From Bacteroidales bacterium (lineage in GTDB: Bacteria; Bacteroidota; Bacteroidia; Bacteroidales; WCHB1-69), in assembly GCA_016290715.1 (NCBI GenBank), contig JAEEUY010000197.1, positions 1-10,515 of the forward strand: a stretch of DNA of 10,515 bases, in the 5' to 3' direction. Below the pieces are notes generated by a model. The model did not search any database, had not been told where the DNA came from, and saw nothing but the letters and a program-made list of their open reading frames with translations. Every line of letters starts with the position of its first letter. Within the stretch, counting starts at the first letter, position 1. Position numbers and translations under genes: made by a program. Positions 1-5,980 of the stretch are shown here, piece after piece.

Positions 1-174
1 CAGTGCTGCGTTGAGGGTGGGCCATGTATGGGTCCCATAATGCGGTTCGCCAGTCTCACTGCCGCGTCCTTGTACTTCAGGCCAATAGGTGAATCCACGG
101 ATTTCCAATTGGTCGAGTACTTCTATCACTTCGTTATAAAAGGCTTGGTAGAATGAAATAAAAACTGCTTTCAT
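1..174 (-). CDS. Small P-II-like (GlnB-fold) protein, N-terminal part, cut by window edge
   Basis: An open frame of 58 codons starts at the ATG at 174 (reverse strand) and runs off the left edge. It begins MKAVFISFYQAFYNEVIEVL and contains GRGSETGEPHYGTHTWP at about residues 36-52. A short beta strand, then an amphipathic helix, then a Gly-rich loop is the start of a P-II-type ferredoxin-like fold. From memory, Bacteroidetes carry roughly 95-100-residue proteins of this kind, often beside metal or RND efflux genes. They are not the classical nitrogen regulator: no uridylylated-tyrosine T-loop is visible in this part. The ATG lies 18 bases after the stop of the upstream nuclease gene, with an AT-rich leader and no Shine-Dalgarno, so co-transcription is likely. 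The frame being open to the edge and the protein-like composition make it a real gene. The ligand and function are unknown and the family call is tentative. Confidence 0.6.
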   Translation of the reverse strand, partial: MKAVFISFYQAFYNEVIEVLDQLEIRGFTYWPEVQGRGSETGEPHYGTHTWPTLNAAL

Positions 175-192
175 GCTTATATTTTGTTGATT

Positions 193-1695
193 TTAATATT
201 TTCCGACCCAAATTTTCTGTACAAAATCCCCTGTTTTTACGATATACATTCCCGCCGCAACAGGCACAGCACAATCTTGGGCACGAACCTGACTGATTAC
301 TCTTCCTGCGACATCATAGATGGATACCGTTGTGGCTTGTTCGTTATGAATGATGATTTGTCCGTCTTGACTATAGATTTGTGGATGATATACATTGTCG
401 GTCTGTTCAGGAATGCCCACATTCTGTGTGAGCTTGACTCCTACAATAATGGGGTCGTGGTCGGAGTAGCGATACATAGAAACGTCTCCCGATGGGTAGT
501 AGTAATGCGTTGATTCATCTGCGTTAAGGTGATATGGTGCTGCATTGGTAATCTGTGAAGCCATTGAAGGAGTTGCGAAAACGTGGTCTAGATATTCCAC
601 TTTGTAGTCATAAACATAACTGTATTCAGTGGGAGAAAAGCGCATGAGTTGGTTTTCAAATCCATGATCACTGATATAGCGGATAGGTTCCTCCATGGTA
701 GAACTATTCAAATCGCCCAGAATCAGAAAATCAGGGTCTTGGTAATAATTAGCGTTGATTTTTTGGGTCAGGAAATCAATAAGATGCTCTACATTGTCCA
801 TGCGTGCGGCATTGGTAGAGGCGCTGCCTGTGCCATCTTTTGCTTTGAAGTGATTCAAGCTCACCACAAAACGTTGGCCTGTGCTATTTTCGGTGAATGC
901 TTGCACATATTCTCTTCTGTAGAATGCTGAATTGGAAGAGTATGGGCGTCCCAGCGGCAAAACGGGGGTAACTTTATCGGTGCGGTAAACGAACCCGATT
1001 TTAACGTAAGTGCTTGTTTGGGCGTTGCCGTCGTTGATATAGGCATACCGATTGGGGGCAGTTCGTGCGTTCAACCCATCCACAAGTTGAATGAGCGCAT
1101 TTTTCCCTTCCTGAACTTCTATCAGAGCAAAAATATCAGCATTGATATTGGTGAGGGCATTGAGGATTTTGGCATTTTGGGTCTGGAATTCTGCATCGCT
1201 GCTGGCACCGTGGGTTCCTTGCCATTCCGGACAATAGTATTCCAAATTCGTGGCACATAGAATTAAGCGCGCATCACCCATATTTGGGATGGTGTAAGGT
1301 CGCCGGTTGTTATCCAAACGGAAAGAAGAATTGATAATGACGCTTCTGTCGCCATTGACTTTGGCCGTAAGATTGGTGATAGTAGAACCGCAACGAATGG
1401 TATCTGTCTGAACATAAGGAGCATAAGCTTCAATTATTCCATTTACACAACGGATGCTGTCCTGATAATACGCATTCGTCCCATAAATTGTCGTCTCTTC
1501 CGGATCACGGAGCCTTTCGTATGATAAAAAAAGGTAGTGATTGCTAACCCCGCAGACATGCAATGTCTGATTAAAGGTTACATTTTGATTGTAGTATGAG
1601 CTAAGCGAATTGCCGTTGAAGACAATGTTTGGCTGCGCAAATCCTGAAAAAAACAAGCATAACATCAAAGGGAGAAGGATATAGATTCTTTTCAT
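193..1695 (-). CDS. Secreted ExeM/NucH-like endonuclease/exonuclease/phosphatase-family nuclease with T9SS sorting tail
   Basis: This 500-residue protein is predicted to hydrolyse phosphodiesters, probably extracellular DNA, outside the cell. Residues 1-21 are a signal peptide (MKRIYILLPLMLCLFFSGFAQ). Residues about 80-135 look like the OB-like segment that precedes the catalytic domain in ExeM-type nucleases. Residues about 140-422 are the endonuclease/exonuclease/phosphatase domain: the Asn of CATNLEYY (150), the metal-binding Glu of ALIEVQEG (193), NHFKAKDGTG (281-290), GDLNS (327-331), LDHVF (369-373) and the terminal SDHDPI (411-416), with the catalytic His at 413. All expected motifs are intact. 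The last 65 or so residues (VSIYDVAGRVIS, then AAGMYIVKTG, then a basic end) form a type-A T9SS C-terminal sorting domain, so export by the Por system and surface anchoring or release are expected. I chose the ATG at 1695 over an in-frame ATG at 1728, because the upstream one would put 11 extra residues before a canonical signal peptide. The gene is followed by the P-II-like gene after 18 bases. Confidence 0.88.
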   Translation of the reverse strand: MKRIYILLPLMLCLFFSGFAQPNIVFNGNSLSSYYNQNVTFNQTLHVCGVSNHYLFLSYERLRDPEETTIYGTNAYYQDSIRCVNGIIEAYAPYVQTDTIRCGSTITNLTAKVNGDRSVIINSSFRLDNNRRPYTIPNMGDARLILCATNLEYYCPEWQGTHGASSDAEFQTQNAKILNALTNINADIFALIEVQEGKNALIQLVDGLNARTAPNRYAYINDGNAQTSTYVKIGFVYRTDKVTPVLPLGRPYSSNSAFYRREYVQAFTENSTGQRFVVSLNHFKAKDGTGSASTNAARMDNVEHLIDFLTQKINANYYQDPDFLILGDLNSSTMEEPIRYISDHGFENQLMRFSPTEYSYVYDYKVEYLDHVFATPSMASQITNAAPYHLNADESTHYYYPSGDVSMYRYSDHDPIIVGVKLTQNVGIPEQTDNVYHPQIYSQDGQIIIHNEQATTVSIYDVAGRVISQVRAQDCAVPVAAGMYIVKTGDFVQKIWVGKY

Positions 1696-1729
1696 GATTT
1701 TATGGAATAATAAATAAATACAAAACACG

Positions 1730-1738
1730 GCAAAAGTA
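1730..1738 (-). promoter_or_regulatory. Bacteroidetes-type -7 promoter element for the secreted nuclease gene
   Basis: On the minus strand these bases read TACTTTTGC, an exact match to the Bacteroidetes -7 consensus TAnnTTTGY. The box lies about 35 bases upstream of the chosen ATG at 1695, which leaves a short leader. It also supports that start, since a start at 1728 would almost touch the box. No convincing -33 TTG-type element is visible about 20 bases further upstream, so strength cannot be judged. The same nine bases occur in front of rplU. Confidence 0.6.
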
Positions 1739-1810
1739 CTAAATTTTCCTGTATGTTTTGCCTTTTTGCATTAATTGATAAAAGTGTATGTCGAAAAACT
1801 TGCAATACTA

Positions 1811-1867
1811 CATTCCCAATGAAATAATTATTGGAATGAACTTTCTATTACAAAGTGAAATAGAAAG
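1811..1867 (-). terminator. Two adjacent AT-rich hairpins after the riboflavin kinase gene; possible terminator
   Basis: Two inverted repeats sit back to back in the gap after the htrA-sigma-rsmI-riboflavin kinase cluster. The first in transcription order is a perfect 9-bp stem (CTTTCTATT at 1841-1849 with AATAGAAAG at 1859-1867, 9-base loop). The second is a 9-bp stem with one bulged base (CATTCCCAAT at 1811-1820 with ATTGGAATG at 1830-1838). A short T-run (GTTTTTCG, reverse strand) follows only about 10 bases later, so this is not a textbook intrinsic terminator. The position just after the last stop codon (1886) suggests a 3'-end or mRNA-stabilising structure. An operator is an alternative. 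Confidence 0.35.
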
Positions 1868-1885
1868 CAAAATCAATAGTTGGCA

Positions 1886-2269
1886 TTAAATGTGTTTCGA
1901 GCGAAAAAAGCTCCGAGTGATTTCTTCATCTTTTTTTAATTGTCCGACCAAAGAATCTATACTGTTGAACGTCTGTTCGTCGCGAATTTTTTGAAGCACA
2001 TGAAATTGAATGGACTGGTCGTAAATATTTTGTGCGAAATCAAAGATATGAATTTCCACAGTGGGTTTGGTGAGTTTTAGGGTAGGGCGGGTGCCAATGT
2101 ACATCATGGCGTTCCATCGCTTTCCATTAATGATTACATGAACTGCATAAACTCCGTTTTCCAAGGTGAAACGGGGAGTGACGTCGGAAATGTTGGCGGT
2201 TGGGAATCCCCAACGTGTTCCATTTTGGAGTCCGAAGCCTACTTTCCCTGTGTATATGAGATTGCCCAT
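1886..2269 (-). CDS. Stand-alone riboflavin kinase (RibF C-terminal domain type)
   Basis: This 127-residue protein should phosphorylate riboflavin with ATP to give FMN in the cytoplasm. It matches the flavokinase half of bacterial RibF over its whole length: GKVGFGLQNGTRWGFPTANI at residues 8-27 with the Mg/ATP-binding PTAN signature, a Val-Tyr-Ala-Val strand after the loop (40-43), MMYIGTRPTL (55-64), VEIHIFDF (71-78) with the catalytic-type Glu at 72, and the C-terminal KIRDEQTF (94-101). The FMN adenylyltransferase domain that normally precedes it in bacteria is absent, since the upstream DNA is rsmI. The frame stays open to an ATG at 2383, but those 38 extra residues overlap the end of rsmI and do not resemble the family. 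The ATG at 2269, one base after the rsmI stop (2271-2273), fits translational coupling. FAD synthesis would need a separate FMN adenylyltransferase or a second, bifunctional RibF elsewhere. Confidence 0.85.
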   Translation of the reverse strand: MGNLIYTGKVGFGLQNGTRWGFPTANISDVTPRFTLENGVYAVHVIINGKRWNAMMYIGTRPTLKLTKPTVEIHIFDFAQNIYDQSIQFHVLQKIRDEQTFNSIDSLVGQLKKDEEITRSFFRSKHI

Positions 2270-2270
2270 G

Positions 2271-2975
2271 TTATTCAAAAAGAGGTGTTGTCTCAGTTTG
2301 TTTAATATCTTTGGGTGTGCCGACGATGACCACGATTTCGCCTTTGACTGTTTTATTGGAGAAGTGTGTGATGGCTTCCGCAAGGGTTCCTCTGAAATTT
2401 TCTTCGTGAATTTTGGTCAATTCGCGGGCAATGGCCACGGGACGCTCTTCGCCAAAGAAAGGGATCATCATTTCCAAAGTTTTCAGGAGACGGTAGGGGG
2501 ATTCGTAGAAGATGGAGGTCTCTTGTGCGGCAGACATACGTTTTAAAGTGGTTTCTTTGCCTTTTTTGTGTGGAATGAAACCGTAGAACTTAAAACTGCT
2601 GGCGGGGATTCCTGAATTGACCAGAGCGGGGATGAGTGCGGTAGCTCCTGGCAGACACTCCACTTTGATATTATTTTTAATACATTCCCGTACAAGAAGA
2701 TATCCCGGATCGGAAATGCAAGGGGTGCCCGCATCGGAAGTAAGTGCCACAGAAGAGGCGTTTTGTATTTGTCGGGTGATATTCTCCAGCTGTTGGTGCT
2801 CGTTATGAATGTGATAGGCGTAGCAATTTTTTTCTATGTCAAAATGGCGCAGCAAGTTTTGTGTTGTGCGGGTATCCTCACTCAAAACAAAATCCACCTC
2901 TTTAAGCACGCGAAGCGCACGGAGCGTGATATCCTCTAAATTTCCGATGGGGGTAGGAACGACGAATAATTTCAT
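2271..2975 (-). CDS. rsmI: 16S rRNA (cytidine(1402)-2'-O)-methyltransferase
   Basis: RsmI uses S-adenosylmethionine to methylate the 2'-O of C1402 in the decoding centre of 16S rRNA. The 234-residue product has the tetrapyrrole-methylase (SAM-binding) fold signatures: FVVPTPIGNLEDITLRAL near the start (residues 4-21), SEDTR (32-36), the Gly-rich ALTSDAGTPCISDPG (77-91), LPGATALIPALVNSG (108-122), YGFIPHKKGKE (131-141), FYESPYRL (156-163) and AIARELTKIHEE (181-192). E. coli RsmI is about 286 residues; this one stops after the methyltransferase core and lacks the C-terminal extension, as expected for Bacteroidetes members. The ATG follows the sigma-factor stop by 7 bases and the stop is one base from the riboflavin kinase ATG, so it is an internal gene of a four-gene operon. 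Confidence 0.93.
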   Translation of the reverse strand: MKLFVVPTPIGNLEDITLRALRVLKEVDFVLSEDTRTTQNLLRHFDIEKNCYAYHIHNEHQQLENITRQIQNASSVALTSDAGTPCISDPGYLLVRECIKNNIKVECLPGATALIPALVNSGIPASSFKFYGFIPHKKGKETTLKRMSAAQETSIFYESPYRLLKTLEMMIPFFGEERPVAIARELTKIHEENFRGTLAEAITHFSNKTVKGEIVVIVGTPKDIKQTETTPLFE

Positions 2976-2982
2976 AAGTAGG

Positions 2983-3843
2983 TTATAGATAAGTTTTTAA
3001 CTTACTTTGGTTGTTCTCCGTACGCAAGTGTTTGATTGCCCTTTCTTTAATTTGGCGCACGCGTTCTCTTGAAAGTTGGTAGCAAGCACCAATTTCATCC
3101 AAGGTATATTCGTGCGATTGATTGATGCCGTAGTAGAGTTTTAGCACTTCTTGTTCTTTTTCAGGGAGAGTGGATAAAACACTTTCAATATCGGTGGATA
3201 AGGATTCGTGCATCAAGGAAGTGTCAGTATCTTCATCATTGTCAAAGATAAAAGTATCTAAAAATTTAGTGTCTTCATTTGGAGATATAGGAGAATCTAA
3301 AGATTGGGTGAATCCGTTCATTTTCAGAAGTTCTGCCACTTTGTATTCGGGGAGGTCAACGGCAGAGGCAATTTCCTCCAAAGTGGGAATCCGCTGGTTC
3401 TCTTGTTCGAGACGGGAGATTTCCTTTTTAATACGGGTAATTGTCCCTACTTGATTCATGGGAAGTCGCACCACCCTTGCCTGATCGGCAATGGCATTTA
3501 GAATGGCTTGGCGGATCCACCATACAGCGTAGGAAATAAATTTGAATCCACGTGTTTCATCGAAACGCTGGGCGGCTTTCATGAGTCCTAAATTGCCTTC
3601 ATTGATGAGGTCTGGAAGGCTCATCCCTTGGTTTTGATATTTCTTGGCAATAGAAACAACGAATCGCAAGTTCGTAGTGGTGAGTTTCTCTAAGGCGGCT
3701 TGGTCGCCTGCTTTAATTCTTCTGGCTAATTCCACTTCTTCGTCAGCGGTGATGAGCGGTTCTTTTCCAATATCGGCCAAATAGCGTTCCAAGGCAGCAG
3801 AACCGCGGTCGGTAATAGAGCTTGAGATTTTGATTTGTCGCAT
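2983..3843 (-). CDS. rpoD: RNA polymerase primary-type sigma-70 factor (RpoD/SigA, Bacteroidetes short form)
   Basis: This 286-residue sigma factor starts MRQIKISSSITDRGSAALER, the N-terminus typical of Bacteroidetes primary sigma factors, with no region 1.1. Region 1.2 spans about 16-50. Region 2 (54-124) includes TTTNLRFVVSIAKKYQNQG, DLINEGNLGLMKA and the -10 recognition stretch FISYAVWWIRQAIL. Region 3 spans about 133-200. Region 4 (220-275) has the helix-turn-helix YTLDEIGACYQLSRERVRQI. It should direct RNA polymerase to TTG/TAnnTTTG promoters like those seen in this window. Bacteroidetes genomes can carry more than one RpoD-like protein, and the acidic linker (DNDEDTDTSL, 201-210) and diverged region 4 leave open that this is a paralogue rather than the single essential factor. 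The ATG at 3843 is preferred over an adjacent ATG at 3846 and a distant one at 3918 that would overlap htrA. It lies 34 bases after htrA and 7 before rsmI. Confidence 0.9.
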   Translation of the reverse strand: MRQIKISSSITDRGSAALERYLADIGKEPLITADEEVELARRIKAGDQAALEKLTTTNLRFVVSIAKKYQNQGMSLPDLINEGNLGLMKAAQRFDETRGFKFISYAVWWIRQAILNAIADQARVVRLPMNQVGTITRIKKEISRLEQENQRIPTLEEIASAVDLPEYKVAELLKMNGFTQSLDSPISPNEDTKFLDTFIFDNDEDTDTSLMHESLSTDIESVLSTLPEKEQEVLKLYYGINQSHEYTLDEIGACYQLSRERVRQIKERAIKHLRTENNQSKLKTYL

Positions 3844-3877
3844 CATAATGAATAGGAAGGTTAAATGGTTAATCTGA

Positions 3878-4972
3878 TTAATCGTTGTTATATAATATTT
3901 CCGTATTTCCAAGGTCATTGAGTAATTCGAGGGTAATGGTCATTTTTTTGTTATTTCTTAAAATGACAAAGGGAACCTTGTCGCCTGGGGAGGCAACGGC
4001 AATAATTTCTTTCAGTTCGGAGTAGGAGTTTACGGGATGTCCATTGATAGAGCAGATGATGTCGTTAATTTGCAAACCGGCGCGTTCAGCGGCTCCGTCG
4101 GCAGATATTTGTTTGATAATCACTCCTTTTATTTCTTCAAGGTGCATTTCGTCAGCGATGGCTTGATCAACAGTAAGCACGGCAATGCCCACGTATGCCC
4201 GTTGTACGGAGTTGTATTTGATAAGGTCATCCACCACTTTCTTTACTATATTGGAAGGAATGGCAAAAGAGTAGCCTGTATAATAGCCTGTTCCTGACAA
4301 GATGGCCGAATTGATGCCAATGAGTTTGCCAGAAGTGTTGACCAGTGCGCCTCCGCTATTCCCTTGATTAACAGCAGCATCTGTTTGAATGAAAGACTCT
4401 ACAGAAGAGTATTCCCCTAAAATATCCAAGTTGCGTGCTTTGGCGCTCACAATTCCGGCGGTAACGGTAGAGGTAAGATTGAAGGGGTTGCCTACGGCAA
4501 GAACCCATTCCCCGATTCTCACCTCATCGGAATTGGCAAATTCCAAGGTGGGAAGGTGGTCCATGTTGATTTTGATTAGGGCCAAATCTGTTTTGGGGTC
4601 GGTGCCAACGATGGTGGCATCTATTTCGCGACGGTCATTAAGTGTTACCGTGATTTTCTGGGCATCTTCCACCACGTGGTTGTTGGTTACGATGTAGCCG
4701 TCAGGTGAGATGATAACCCCTGAACCGGCTCCCATGGCTTTGTGCTCTGTATAGCCGCCAGGTGCGTTATTTCCGAAGAAATCCTGCCAAAAAGTACCCC
4801 CGAAAAAATCTTGCCAAACAGATGTTTGGTATGAAAATTCGGTTTTTATATGCACGACAGCGTGTACAGAATTCTCCGCTGCCGCAGTCAAATCAACATG
4901 TTGTTGTCCGGATAAATTGCCAGTAAATATAATTAAAATACTGAAAATTAGTAAATTAATATTTTTTTTCAT
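3878..4972 (-). CDS. Periplasmic HtrA/DegP-family serine protease with a single PDZ domain
   Basis: This 364-residue S1C-family protease and chaperone should degrade or hold misfolded envelope proteins in the periplasm. Residues 1-22 are a signal peptide (MKKNINLLIFSILIIF and so on). The trypsin-like domain holds the full triad: His99 in VTNNHVVED, Asp129 in KTDLALIKI and Ser206 in NQGNSGGAL. A PDZ domain follows at about residues 259-351 (YVGIAVLT, then RAGLQINDIICSINGHPV). The protein ends about 13 residues after it, where most Bacteroidetes HtrA proteins (about 500 residues) continue into a second PDZ. The N-terminal loop has a 9-residue tandem repeat, VWQDFFGGT/FWQDFFGNN. The start at 4972 is chosen because it begins a signal peptide; an in-frame ATG at 5014 only adds 14 polar residues. 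It is the first gene of a probable htrA-sigma-rsmI-riboflavin kinase operon and diverges from rplU across a 151-base gap. The degP/degQ/degS type cannot be fixed. Confidence 0.9.
   Translation of the reverse strand: MKKNINLLIFSILIIFTGNLSGQQHVDLTAAAENSVHAVVHIKTEFSYQTSVWQDFFGGTFWQDFFGNNAPGGYTEHKAMGAGSGVIISPDGYIVTNNHVVEDAQKITVTLNDRREIDATIVGTDPKTDLALIKINMDHLPTLEFANSDEVRIGEWVLAVGNPFNLTSTVTAGIVSAKARNLDILGEYSSVESFIQTDAAVNQGNSGGALVNTSGKLIGINSAILSGTGYYTGYSFAIPSNIVKKVVDDLIKYNSVQRAYVGIAVLTVDQAIADEMHLEEIKGVIIKQISADGAAERAGLQINDIICSINGHPVNSYSELKEIIAVASPGDKVPFVILRNNKKMTITLELLNDLGNTEILYNND
4773..4819 (-). repeat. Two-copy 27-base tandem repeat inside the htrA coding region
   Basis: The plus-strand segments ccgaagaaatcctgccaaaa (4773-4792) and ccgaaaaaatcttgccaaac (4800-4819) differ at three positions and are offset by exactly 27 bases. 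They encode two copies of the nonapeptide (V/F)WQDFFG(G/N)(T/N) at residues 52-69 of the protease. This lies in the flexible loop before the protease barrel, the region that in DegP-like proteins forms the LA-loop/N-terminal element. It looks like an in-frame duplication. Confidence 0.7.
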
Positions 4973-5078
4973 CGTTTTAAAGACCTGTTTTTTTATTACA
5001 CTGATTAAAGACAATGGAGAAACGAAAAAGTTTGAAAAAAATTATTTTTTTACATGAAAAATATTTAAAAATAAATTG

Positions 5079-5087
5079 TACTTTTGC
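5079..5087 (+). promoter_or_regulatory. Bacteroidetes-type -7 promoter element for rplU-rpmA
   Basis: TACTTTTGC matches the Bacteroidetes -7 consensus TAnnTTTGY exactly and sits 36 bases before the rplU ATG. The DNA upstream (5035-5078) is almost pure A/T with T- and A-tracts, as is usual for strong ribosomal promoters in this phylum. No clear TTTG -33 box lies at the expected 19-21-base spacing. The leader from about 5094 to 5123 is A/T-rich with no Shine-Dalgarno, which is normal here. Confidence 0.7.
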
Positions 5088-5123
5088 AACCCGAAAATCA
5101 TGTATAACTAAATCAATTTAAAA

Positions 5124-5435
5124 ATGTACGCAATCGTAGAAATAGCAGGGCAACAATTTAAGATTGAAAAAGATCAGAAGATCTACGTTCATCGCCTAAA
5201 AGCTGAGGAAGGTCAAGAAGTTAAGTTCGACCGCGTAATGTTAGTTGCCAACGACGGTGATGTAAAAGTGGGAACTCCTACCGTAGAGGGTGCAGCAGTT
5301 TCAGCTACCGTTATCAAACATTTAAAAGGCGAAAAGGTTCTTGTATTCAAGAAAAAGAGAAGAAAAGGCTACCAAAAAATGAATGGCCATCGTCAATATT
5401 TGACTTCTATTCAAATTAACTCTATTTCTTGTTAA
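5124..5435 (+). CDS. rplU: 50S ribosomal protein bL21
   Basis: This 103-residue protein is bL21, a 23S rRNA-binding component of the large ribosomal subunit. It starts MYAIVEIAGQQFKIEKDQ, the family's beta-barrel start, and has the internal VGTPTVEGAAVSATVIKH (residues 50-67). The basic loop VFKKKRRKGYQKMNGHRQ (74-91) is the rRNA-contacting region. The length is the usual one. It is the first gene of the two-gene rplU-rpmA operon, conserved across bacteria, with 35 A/T-rich bases between the two genes. It diverges from the htrA cluster and has its own promoter. Confidence 0.97.
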   Translation: MYAIVEIAGQQFKIEKDQKIYVHRLKAEEGQEVKFDRVMLVANDGDVKVGTPTVEGAAVSATVIKHLKGEKVLVFKKKRRKGYQKMNGHRQYLTSIQINSISC

Positions 5436-5470
5436 TTTAATTAATTAGTAATCAAAAAAAATTATTCATT

Positions 5471-5749
5471 ATGGCTCATAAAAAAGGTGTCGGTAGTTCA
5501 CAAAACGGTCGTGAATCCGAAAGCAAACGTTTAGGTGTTAAAATTTTTGGCGGTCAATTCGCTAAAGCTGGTAATATCATCATTCGTCAAAGAGGTACAG
5601 TTCACAATCCTGCTCAAAATGTGGGAATGGGAAAAGATCATACTCTTTATTCTTTGATTGATGGTACTGTTCAATTCAAGAAAAGAAAAGGTGGGAAATC
5701 ATTCGTTTCTGTTCTTCCTTTGGAAAACAACGAAACGGCTCAAGCCTAA
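5471..5749 (+). CDS. rpmA: 50S ribosomal protein bL27
   Basis: This 92-residue protein is bL27, whose N-terminal tail reaches the peptidyl-transferase centre and contacts tRNA. The sequence begins MAHKKGVGSSQNGRESES, followed by KRLGVKIFGGQFAKAGNIII, RQRGTVHNPAQNVGMGKDH and the core SLIDGTVQF. All are typical. The N-terminus begins directly with the mature AHKKG form, without the cleavable leader found in Firmicutes. The C-terminal 12 residues (PLENNETAQA end) are a variable acidic tail. A strong terminator begins 25 bases after the stop codon, so serS or other genes that sometimes follow are not part of this operon. Confidence 0.97.
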   Translation: MAHKKGVGSSQNGRESESKRLGVKIFGGQFAKAGNIIIRQRGTVHNPAQNVGMGKDHTLYSLIDGTVQFKKRKGGKSFVSVLPLENNETAQA

Positions 5750-5773
5750 GTCTGATATTAAGAAAGAAAGTAT

Positions 5774-5804
5774 AAAGCAGCTAATTTATGTAGCTGCTTT
5801 TTTT
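5774..5804 (+). terminator. Intrinsic terminator of the rplU-rpmA operon
   Basis: A perfect 10-bp inverted repeat, AAAGCAGCTA (5774-5783) and TAGCTGCTTT (5791-5800), encloses a 7-base loop. The T-run extends to 5804 (seven T in total), 25 bases after the rpmA stop. On the opposite strand the stem is followed by a weaker, interrupted T-stretch, so partial function for transcription arriving from the hmu operon is possible. Confidence 0.92.
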
Positions 5805-5956
5805 GTGCAAAATGCTGCCAAAAATACTTTGACCAATCTGTTTTTTCCCTATGCTGATATGAATAAATATTTGAATTGTCTTTTTTTAGTCTTGTACTCT
5901 CACAATGGGTACGGGTGTAAAACGATACGCAAACACAGATGACAAAACTATTTTAA
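5805..5956. other. Short non-coding stretch with no recognisable feature
   Basis: These 152 bases follow the rplU-rpmA terminator. Small frames are present but none has a recognisable product, a supporting leader or a family resemblance. No tRNA, repeat or clear promoter is visible. It may contain decayed sequence from the 5' part of the RhuM-like gene whose remnant follows. Confidence 0.5.
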
Positions 5957-5980
5957 AAAGAACAGTCATTACTGACATAT

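Noticed and set aside
2270..2383. An N-terminal extension of the riboflavin kinase frame up to an ATG at 2383.
   Set aside because: The 38 residues overlap the end of rsmI in another frame, are basic and Ser-rich, and show no adenylyltransferase features. The ATG at 2269, right after the rsmI stop, gives the full kinase domain.
3869..3881. The palindrome TTAATCTGATTAA between htrA and the sigma gene as an operator.
   Set aside because: It is short and A/T-rich, overlaps the htrA stop codon, and has no nearby promoter, so chance is the simpler explanation.
3844..3918. A longer sigma-factor start at 3918.
   Set aside because: It would overlap the end of htrA by about 40 bases and add residues not found before the conserved MRQIKI start of Bacteroidetes sigma factors.
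4389..4697. A 102-codon plus-strand frame antisense to htrA.
   Set aside because: It overlaps the protease catalytic region, whose triad motifs are all intact. The antisense translation is low-complexity and resembles nothing.
5658..5942. A 94-codon plus-strand frame overlapping the rpmA end and running through the terminator.
   Set aside because: It starts inside rpmA in another frame, reads through a perfect hairpin with a T-run, and its product has no family resemblance.
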